From positions 1 to 40,923 of IMG/VR virus record IMGVR_UViG_3300009034_000102: 40,923 nt of DNA, one strand, 5' to 3'. The position numbers were made by a program, and so were the translations under genes. This document shows positions 36,339 to 40,923 of this stretch, piece after piece (the first letter of the stretch is position 1; each line of letters starts with the position of its first letter). The stretch comes from a virus. A model generated the notes under the pieces. That model saw nothing but the letters and a program-made list of their open reading frames with translations, was not told where the DNA came from and did no database searches.

Positions 36339-36788
36339 TTAGCTTCGTTTTAGCGGACTTGACAAAATGCCCTGTTCGACCGAACAGCTTCGCTCTTTTT
36401 CCTTGTCTGCCATCGCAGTGAAGGCAAGGTTCATCATCTTTTCAATGCCATACTCTGTCGTCTTCAGTTGTTTCGCAAGCCCTGCAATAGACCAGTCTTT
36501 TGCATAGTGGAGATATACAACAAGGCCACCCTGCCCCGCTCTAGGCAAGCGAGATTCAAGTTCAGCGAGAATAACGGCTGATTTCTCAAAATAGCTACCC
36601 GCCTTATAACCAATTCCCCCGACTATAGGCACCTTACCCTCGCCCATTACATTCTCTTCCCGTACTTCAGGTGGCCAGTAGCCCAGTTCCAGAGTATGAT
36701 AATGGAACCATAGCCACCTTATATGCAAGCGCCTATTATAGCGAATCTTGCTGGGCGGCCACCAGAGGTCATCAAGCCTTGGGCGCAC
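36339..36788 (-). CDS. HTH late-transcription regulator candidate (ArpU/RinA or Q-like position)
   Basis: 149 residues: WPPSKIRYNRRLHIRWLWFH in the N-terminal half and a sigma-70 region-4-like HTH, YAKDWSIAGLAKQLKTTEYG then IEKMMNLAFTAMA, in the C-terminal half. Phage late regulators of the ArpU/RinA type have this size and end. The gene stops 10 bases before the promoter that is followed by a terminator, as Q does in lambda. GTG start preceded by AGGAGAAGGC and overlapping the HNH gene by 17 bases. Confidence 0.6.
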   Translation of the reverse strand: MRPRLDDLWWPPSKIRYNRRLHIRWLWFHYHTLELGYWPPEVREENVMGEGKVPIVGGIGYKAGSYFEKSAVILAELESRLPRAGQGGLVVYLHYAKDWSIAGLAKQLKTTEYGIEKMMNLAFTAMADKEKERSCSVEQGILSSPLKRS

Positions 36789-37602
36789 GCCTTCTCCTCT
36801 TCTTCTCAGGGGGCACGGGCTTCAGTTCTAGCTGCCCAACCATAATCTTCTGTTTGGCTGTATCCTTGTTGCCCTTTCGCAAGTTGCATCGCTGGCAGAG
36901 CGTTTGGAGGTTATCTATTTCCGTCTTCCCGCCCTTGCTAACGGGGATTATGTGGTCACAATGCAGATAGCCTGTCGCTGGAAGCCAAGGGGATTCTTCG
37001 TAAACCTCGTGGTGGCCGCAACTCTGACAAGTGAAGTTGTCTCGGATGAATACCGCTCGCTTGAAGGCTGCTATGGAGTACCACCAAGTATAGAAGAGTC
37101 TCCTGCAGTCGCTACCATGAGGCCACCAAGTACCGCATTGGGGACACCCGCCCCGCTTGTCTAGTTGGACACTACATTTAGGGCAAACTTTGATAGGGGG
37201 ACAGAACCGTGTGCTTCGGCCAATTAGTTTCTTGCCGCACCAGTCACAATGTCCTTTGGGGGCAAACTTCGGGATGTATGTTGGTATTGTCACCTTGGCA
37301 GCCGCTAAGTATCGCTTCATCTCAGGGGGCTTCGTTTCACCAATCGCTGAAACATGCTTATCGGGTGAAACTGGCTTCTCTTGACATCCTTGCTTGGGTG
37401 TGGTATCCTTATGCTGGGTATCAACCAAAAGTTCTCCCTTGGGAGCAGCGGGAGCCGCTGGTTTAGGCGGCTCTCGCATAATTTTGTCCACCGTCTCGCT
37501 GTCCTCCCAATCGGGCTCGGGCTTATCAGGGTTCCACTCAGCAGGCATAAGCGACTTCAGGAAAGCCTTCTCTTTCTCTGAAAGGAGTGCCCAGAATCTC
37601 AT
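36772..37602 (-). CDS. HNH endonuclease with extra zinc ribbons
   Basis: 276 residues from ATG 37602. Residues 1-130 are a Pro/Lys-rich variable region. Then CDWCGKKLIGRSTRFC, CPKCSVQLDKRGGCPQCG (zinc-binding) and the HNH core FTCQSCGHHEVYEES ... LHCDHIIPVSKGG, DNLQTLCQRCNLRKGNK. The HNH fold cuts DNA with one metal ion; phage versions act in packaging or as homing enzymes. The RRRRAPKA tail is basic. The start overlaps the preceding gene's stop as ATGA. Confidence 0.88.
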   Translation of the reverse strand: MRFWALLSEKEKAFLKSLMPAEWNPDKPEPDWEDSETVDKIMREPPKPAAPAAPKGELLVDTQHKDTTPKQGCQEKPVSPDKHVSAIGETKPPEMKRYLAAAKVTIPTYIPKFAPKGHCDWCGKKLIGRSTRFCPPIKVCPKCSVQLDKRGGCPQCGTWWPHGSDCRRLFYTWWYSIAAFKRAVFIRDNFTCQSCGHHEVYEESPWLPATGYLHCDHIIPVSKGGKTEIDNLQTLCQRCNLRKGNKDTAKQKIMVGQLELKPVPPEKKRRRRAPKA

Positions 37603-37853
37603 AGCTCCGTCCCATGCCCCTCTGGGCCGAAATGACAGCGAGCACACCAAACCTCGCAATTCTCTCTATTCGTTGGCCCACAATGGCTCAAGAACTCTAG
37701 GTGCACCAGATGTAAACCCCTCTCATCAGGCCCACAACCACAATGCATACAAAGCCCTTCGCTCTCTTCAACGAGTTGCTTCTTGAGCTTTGAACCTTCA
37801 CGATACTCTTTCGCCTTCTTCTTGCTGATAGGCCGTATCCGTGTCTTCTTCAT
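37599..37853 (-). CDS. Small HNH-like nuclease
   Basis: 84 residues: basic N-terminus TRIRPISKKKAKEYREGSKL, CMHCGCGPDERGLHLVHLEF, and NCEVWCARCHFGPEGHG. Four cysteines and the H...N...H order match compact HNH proteins, although the first catalytic His pair reads LVHLE rather than DHI, so activity is uncertain. GATGAGGCT precedes the ATG. Confidence 0.72.
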   Translation of the reverse strand: MKKTRIRPISKKKAKEYREGSKLKKQLVEESEGLCMHCGCGPDERGLHLVHLEFLSHCGPTNRENCEVWCARCHFGPEGHGTEL

Positions 37854-38068
37854 AGCCTCATCGGGGTAGGCACCGCCTCAACTCTTCTCTGCGGCAAGAT
37901 GTCCCACCTCTCATCAGTTAGTAAGAGATGAGAGAAAAACCGCTTATTCAGCCTCCCTCGACTGCCGTAAGAAAGGAAGTCGTTATAGAGCGCCCTCGTC
38001 TCCAACATATACTCATCACCCTCGTCCCAAGCCTCACTAATCCCTGTTGGGCTAATTATGTAGAACAA
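37850..38068 (-). CDS. Hypothetical protein, TTG start
   Basis: 72 residues, MFYIISPTGISEAWDEGDEY, basic C-terminus ending PTPMRL. The TTG at 38068 has GAGG eight bases before it. Its last codons and the ribosome site of the next gene come from the repeated string CCGATGAGGCTAT, also present at the end of the preceding micro-ORF. Confidence 0.58.
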   Translation of the reverse strand: MFYIISPTGISEAWDEGDEYMLETRALYNDFLSYGSRGRLNKRFFSHLLLTDERWDILPQRRVEAVPTPMRL

Positions 38069-38069
38069 T

Positions 38070-38129
38070 CTATAGCCTCATCGGTATCGGGATATCTCGA
38101 TCCTCGTCCTCGGAGGTATACTGAGTCAT
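38070..38129 (-). CDS. 19-residue micro-ORF
   Basis: MTQYTSEDEDRDIPIPMRL starts at a TAATG overlap and ends one base before the TTG of the next gene. It may exist only to carry ribosomes across the gap. Its PMRL end copies the end of the next gene. Confidence 0.35.
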   Translation of the reverse strand: MTQYTSEDEDRDIPIPMRL

Positions 38130-38731
38130 TACAATGCCTCAATCTCGTCATGCTGATTCCACATACCAACTACGAAGGCTAACCCGTGCTCGCACCAATC
38201 AAGATTCTGCACTTCCTGTATCTGACCACTTCCATTCACTACTATCCAAGGATGGTCGATACAACGAAACGGAGCACAAATCAGTACTGGGTCTACCTTA
38301 ACCAATTTGACGGGTAGAGGCTTACAAGATAAGACGGCAAACCTCCAGCATTCAGCTCGTTCACCTTCAAAAACAGTAGGATAGCGCAACGGCAACTGTT
38401 GAATAGATTCAACTCTATCCAGTATTGGGGCCGGTACATCTCCTGCGTAGACAGCAGCATCACCACGCCATGAGCCATCTCTTGTTGAGACGAACGAGTT
38501 TCGCCAATCAAACGAGGCCGCATACCTAAAGCACTTTACAAATGTTTTTCCGACAAACCACCTATAGCCCATGTTCTTGAGAATGCACAGCTGCTCATAT
38601 GTATATGGCCAAGGAGCACAGTCAGTCAGTAGGTCAGACCGATGTTGCAATGCCTGCAACCTGAGAACGTGATAGCTTGTAGCTTCCTCCAACTTAGTTC
38701 CATGCTCAAGTAGATAATCCTTTGCTAGCAC
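38129..38731 (-). CDS. Hypothetical 200-residue protein
   Basis: Starts GTG after GGGAGGTTAGAAA, MLAKDYLLEHGTKLEEATSY. Helical first third, then an aromatic-rich alpha/beta region (FVGKTFVKCFRYAASFDWRN, CWRFAVLSCKPLPVKLVKVD) and WCEHGLAFVVGMWNQHDEIE at the end. Seven cysteines but no regular spacing. Possibly a nucleic-acid enzyme in the recombination block; not recognised. Confidence 0.65.
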   Translation of the reverse strand: MLAKDYLLEHGTKLEEATSYHVLRLQALQHRSDLLTDCAPWPYTYEQLCILKNMGYRWFVGKTFVKCFRYAASFDWRNSFVSTRDGSWRGDAAVYAGDVPAPILDRVESIQQLPLRYPTVFEGERAECWRFAVLSCKPLPVKLVKVDPVLICAPFRCIDHPWIVVNGSGQIQEVQNLDWCEHGLAFVVGMWNQHDEIEAL

Positions 38732-38912
38732 TTTCTAACCTCCCTCGTATTTTGCAGCCCAATAACTGCTCTAGCTGGACAAAAGTTTCCTTGTCAAAGG
38801 TGATTTCTACACATCTGAAGTCAGTCTCCCCGTAGTAGCCAGGGAACGTCGGCCTTACTACAGATGTATTCAGTAGTTCCACAACTCTCGCTACTAATTC
38901 CGATTCAGTCAT
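38706..38912 (-). CDS. Hypothetical small protein
   Basis: 68 residues, MTESELVARVVELLNTSVVR then a beta region and a helix ETFVQLEQLLGCKIRGRLES. AGGAGGGGAT precedes the ATG. Overlaps the next gene by 26 bases. Confidence 0.6.
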   Translation of the reverse strand: MTESELVARVVELLNTSVVRPTFPGYYGETDFRCVEITFDKETFVQLEQLLGCKIRGRLESASKGLST

Positions 38913-38920
38913 ATCCCCTC

Positions 38921-38971
38921 CTATCTCACACTCCTTACCAACTCGAATGCCTCCTGCCTTTCCATAGGCAT
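38921..38971 (-). CDS. 16-residue micro-ORF with strong ribosome site
   Basis: AAAGGAGGAGGAAG stands before an ATG that encodes only MPMERQEAFELVRSVR before TAG, just upstream of the next gene's ribosome site. A leader peptide is possible. Confidence 0.35.
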   Translation of the reverse strand: MPMERQEAFELVRSVR

Positions 38972-38984
38972 CTTCCTCCTCCTT

Positions 38985-39392
38985 TCACCGCTCTAACACT
39001 TCGACTCTTATCTGGGTTCGTGGCGGTACTTGTTTATTCACCTCAAACTTCGGCGGCAGCACCGTCAAGCACTCAGCCGAGTCATCTTTGAGAATCCCAG
39101 CATCCACCAAGCCATCCAGAAAGGGCTTTGCCCTCGCCAAGAAGTTGTCGGCATCACGCCGCCGCTTGTTGGGCACAATGAAGGTGTACTGTAACGTCGC
39201 CCTCTCAGGTGCTTCCCACCCGTCAGGCTTGTCCGCTATCGCCTGCCACCCAGCATTCAGCCTCGCCTTGGTCGTTGCCAAATGCCTCACCGTCCAGTGC
39301 ACCCGGGCGTTAGGCGAGCACTCCTCTGGGGGAAGACCAAGAATCTCTACGGTTATAGAGTCATCCTTGCCTTGGGGTAAGGACTCAGGCAT
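38985..39392 (-). CDS. rusA: RusA-like Holliday junction resolvase
   Basis: 135 residues from ATG 39392. SPNARVHW near residue 27 and RRRDADNFLARAKPFLDGLV then GILKDDS give the RusA signature, with the acidic residues of DADN and KDDS as the metal-binding active site and the Lys of LARAK. RusA dimers resolve Holliday junctions and branched concatemers before packaging. It lies in the early/replication operon close to the helicase genes. Confidence 0.88.
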   Translation of the reverse strand: MPESLPQGKDDSITVEILGLPPEECSPNARVHWTVRHLATTKARLNAGWQAIADKPDGWEAPERATLQYTFIVPNKRRRDADNFLARAKPFLDGLVDAGILKDDSAECLTVLPPKFEVNKQVPPRTQIRVEVLER

Positions 39393-39489
39393 CATCCTCT
39401 CCCTTCGGGTAAATGCGCACCAACCTATCTCCCCTAGCCTCTACTATGGCCTTCAAGGAAGCCACCAGCACCTCTAACTCAGGCATCAT
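39385..39489 (-). CDS. 34-residue hypothetical protein
   Basis: GAAAGGAGGG precedes tandem ATGs (39489, 39486) opening MPELEVLVASLKAIVEARGD and ending YPKGEDDA. Its end overlaps the start of rusA, and both genes begin from the repeated string GATGATGCCTGAGT. Small helix-strand unit; unknown function. Confidence 0.55.
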   Translation of the reverse strand: MMPELEVLVASLKAIVEARGDRLVRIYPKGEDDA

Positions 39490-39537
39490 CCCTCCTTTCT
39501 TTCTCTGAAGGGGAATACAGATTCATTTCTACCCTTT

Positions 39538-39653
39538 GTGACTGTCACGTGACACCTGTCACTACTGTCACGGAGCTATAAAGGTGAAAAGTGTGACGTG
39601 ACAGGGGGGGGATATATATATCCCCCTGTCACAAAACACACATTAGCTGTCAC
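39538..39653. other. Iteron-like palindrome cluster, candidate replication origin
   Basis: TGTCAC occurs at 39543, 39557, 39566, 39627 and 39648, and its complement GTGACA at 39549 and 39598, with near-matches GTGACT (39538) and GTGACG (39593). Two copies abut as the 12-bp palindrome TGTCACGTGACA (39543-39554). At 39598-39632 GTGACA plus G8 faces C5 plus TGTCAC around ten alternating A/T bases, a large GC-rich cruciform with an AT core. It lies between the resolvase operon start and the stop of the ATPase gene. Repeats beside the replication ATPase suggest an origin; operator function is the alternative. Confidence 0.55.
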
Positions 39654-40881
39654 GAACTTGTAACCCCCACCTTTTGTCAGGTAGTTTCACGACCTCTTGG
39701 CGTTTTCTCATCCGCCCTAGTGCTTGCCTCACGGTGTTCGATTTGAGGTCGACTTTCTCAGCGATTTGCTCCACAGTGAGTGCCCCCTCTGAGAGCAACA
39801 GCTCGTGGATTTGCTTCGTTGCGCTGAGCTGATTGAGGAAGTCTGCCATAGAAGTAACTGCTGCTTGCTCTATCCTGAGTTCGTGGTTGTCGTCCGAATA
39901 GCGCAGCCGCCACCCTAGCGGTTCATGCTGCCCCGATGTGTTTGCCTCTCGGTGAAAGAGTGCTACGCTTAATTCTTTCTCCCCTAGTTCTTGGCTCTTG
40001 CGAGCTTCCCAGATAGACCGAGCCCAGTAACCAAAGAGGGTGCTTCCATAAATGCTCTTTTTGCGGTTTTCATCCTTGGATGTCTGCGCTAGGATTAAAG
40101 TTGTCCTGTTAAGCCGCCGAAGCGCAGCATAGAATCGTTCTGGGGATTCGCCCTTCCATAAATCACCCCCCGCTGCCATGCCAAGGCTATCAATTACAAG
40201 CAACCCAGCCTTTGAGTGCTCTGCCATTTGAGCAATTGCTTCCATGTCATCAGCTAAGGGTAGGGCACAACGTCGATAATTGATGGTGACAAAAGGTAAA
40301 CTGTGTGCCGTAGCAATCATCTTCAGCTTCCATGCCAGCTCATCTTTCGTGGTTTCCCAATCTAAATAGAGCACTGGCGTGCTTTGCTCGGTAGGTTGAA
40401 GGCCAAACTCGTTGTCAAGCCACGGCAACAGCACACATAGCGAGGCAAGCTGGGCAGTAGTCGATTTTGCTGCCCCTTTCTCACCAAAGATGATGGTTGC
40501 CATACCTCGGGGGAGAAGAGGCCAGAGCAGGTAGTCTGGTGGAACCAGTTCCTCTTCGGTGGAGATTTCCACCATCTCCTCGCCCTGCCGTAGTCGCCGC
40601 AGGAGGTGAGAGCAAAGCTGCTCAAAGATAGTTTTCCAGGGGAACTCAGCGAATTGATCGGTAAGATTCTTAACCTCTGTTCTGCGTGCTTGCGCCGACG
40701 AAAAATTGAACAGGGCTTGATGCAGGTGGGGCTCATAGCCCTCTCTCGTAGTTGTGATATGGATTTCGCCTGTTACTCTGCCATCTCGGTGCTCCCTGGT
40801 TCGGCCCACATCTATCTTGACCTGAGCCTCTTTCCACTCGAATAGAAAGCCGCCAGGTCGCTCGCTTATCTCTGGTGTCAT
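39643..40881 (-). CDS. RecA-like replicative ATPase/helicase with C-terminal winged helix
   Basis: 412 residues. Walker A FGEKGAAKSTTAQ (about 132-144), LYLDWET (171-177), Walker B LLVIDSLG (227-234), then LILAQTSKD and a YGSTLFGYWARSIWEARKS segment, matching the AAA_25/RepA-type hexameric ATPases. Residues about 355-405 form a winged helix-turn-helix (ALTVEQIAEKVDLKSNTVRQ) absent from normal DnaB. The start overlaps the stop of the DnaB-N gene (ATGA) once the circle is closed. It probably unwinds or remodels DNA at the phage origin, with the winged helix perhaps reading the TGTCAC repeats just downstream. Confidence 0.83.
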   Translation of the reverse strand: MTPEISERPGGFLFEWKEAQVKIDVGRTREHRDGRVTGEIHITTTREGYEPHLHQALFNFSSAQARRTEVKNLTDQFAEFPWKTIFEQLCSHLLRRLRQGEEMVEISTEEELVPPDYLLWPLLPRGMATIIFGEKGAAKSTTAQLASLCVLLPWLDNEFGLQPTEQSTPVLYLDWETTKDELAWKLKMIATAHSLPFVTINYRRCALPLADDMEAIAQMAEHSKAGLLVIDSLGMAAGGDLWKGESPERFYAALRRLNRTTLILAQTSKDENRKKSIYGSTLFGYWARSIWEARKSQELGEKELSVALFHREANTSGQHEPLGWRLRYSDDNHELRIEQAAVTSMADFLNQLSATKQIHELLLSEGALTVEQIAEKVDLKSNTVRQALGRMRKRQEVVKLPDKRWGLQVRDS

Positions 40882-40923
40882 ACGATACCCTCAAAGCCTT
40901 TGTTGCCCTCTTTTTTCTGCTTC
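40805..40923. repeat. Terminal overlap of a circular contig, right copy
   Basis: Identical to 1-119. It contains the start of the ATPase gene (up to 40881) and, beyond 40878, the last codons of the DnaB-N gene. One copy should be removed to obtain the true circle. Confidence 0.97.

Noticed and set aside
39612-39621. Alternating A/T run as a promoter -10 region
   Set aside because: No -35 partner at a suitable distance on either strand; the run is better explained as the centre of the palindrome.
1-40923. CRISPR array
   Set aside because: No set of regularly spaced 20-40 base repeats with unique spacers was seen; the short repeats at 32518-32591 and 39538-39653 are irregularly spaced hexamers or octamers.

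Overview
This window is the complete or near-complete genome of a temperate, probably short-tailed (podovirus-like) dsDNA phage recovered as a circular contig. The first 119 bases recur exactly as the last 119 (1-119 = 40805-40923), so the unique circle is 40,804 bp. No host genes, rRNA or clear canonical tRNA are present. The host is a bacterium with strong AGGAGG-type ribosome binding sites and sigma-70-type promoters. The sequence alone does not fix the phylum.

Layout, reading mainly leftward on the minus strand. (1) 39385-40881, continuing across the circle into 74-9704: an early/replication operon. It begins with a RusA-type resolvase, an iteron-like candidate origin and a replicative helicase split into two genes (a RecA-like ATPase with a C-terminal winged helix, and a separate DnaB N-terminal domain). 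About 45 very small genes follow, many of them cysteine-rich mini-proteins linked by ATGA-type stop/start overlaps. (2) 9432-12757: the lysogeny region. An HTH (Cro-like) gene and an S24-type repressor are divergently transcribed from two TTGACA promoters around repeated half-sites. A GNAT acetyltransferase (probable cargo) and a tyrosine integrase follow. (3) 12842-16136: an accessory/lysis region with a metallophosphoesterase, a PQ-loop/SemiSWEET-like membrane protein, several small membrane proteins and a tRNA-like RNA element. (4) 16136-33328: the virion module, with terminase, portal, a 973-residue putative ejection protein, scaffold, HK97-type major capsid protein, decoration protein, adaptor, nozzle-like tail protein and fibre-like protein. 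It also holds an S-adenosylmethionine decarboxylase (SpeD) gene translationally coupled to packaging genes. (5) 33421-34522: a small plus-strand cassette of zinc-ribbon and phage-family proteins with its own candidate promoter. (6) 34519-39392: an MT-A70 adenine methyltransferase, two HNH proteins, and an HTH late-regulator candidate placed directly upstream of a strong promoter followed at once by an intrinsic terminator, the same arrangement as lambda Q-pR'-tR'.

How it fits together: the repressor and integrase hold lysogeny. On induction the leftward early promoter (9770-9742) would drive the small-gene operon. Replication would use the split helicase and possibly the TGTCAC-repeat region. 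The HTH protein at 36339-36788 may antiterminate the short transcript from 36329-36301 to switch on late functions. Morphogenesis genes have no tape-measure protein but do have adaptor- and nozzle-sized tail genes, which points to a podovirus. No endolysin was recognised. Functions of most small genes are unknown, and family names below are judged by eye from motifs without database searches.
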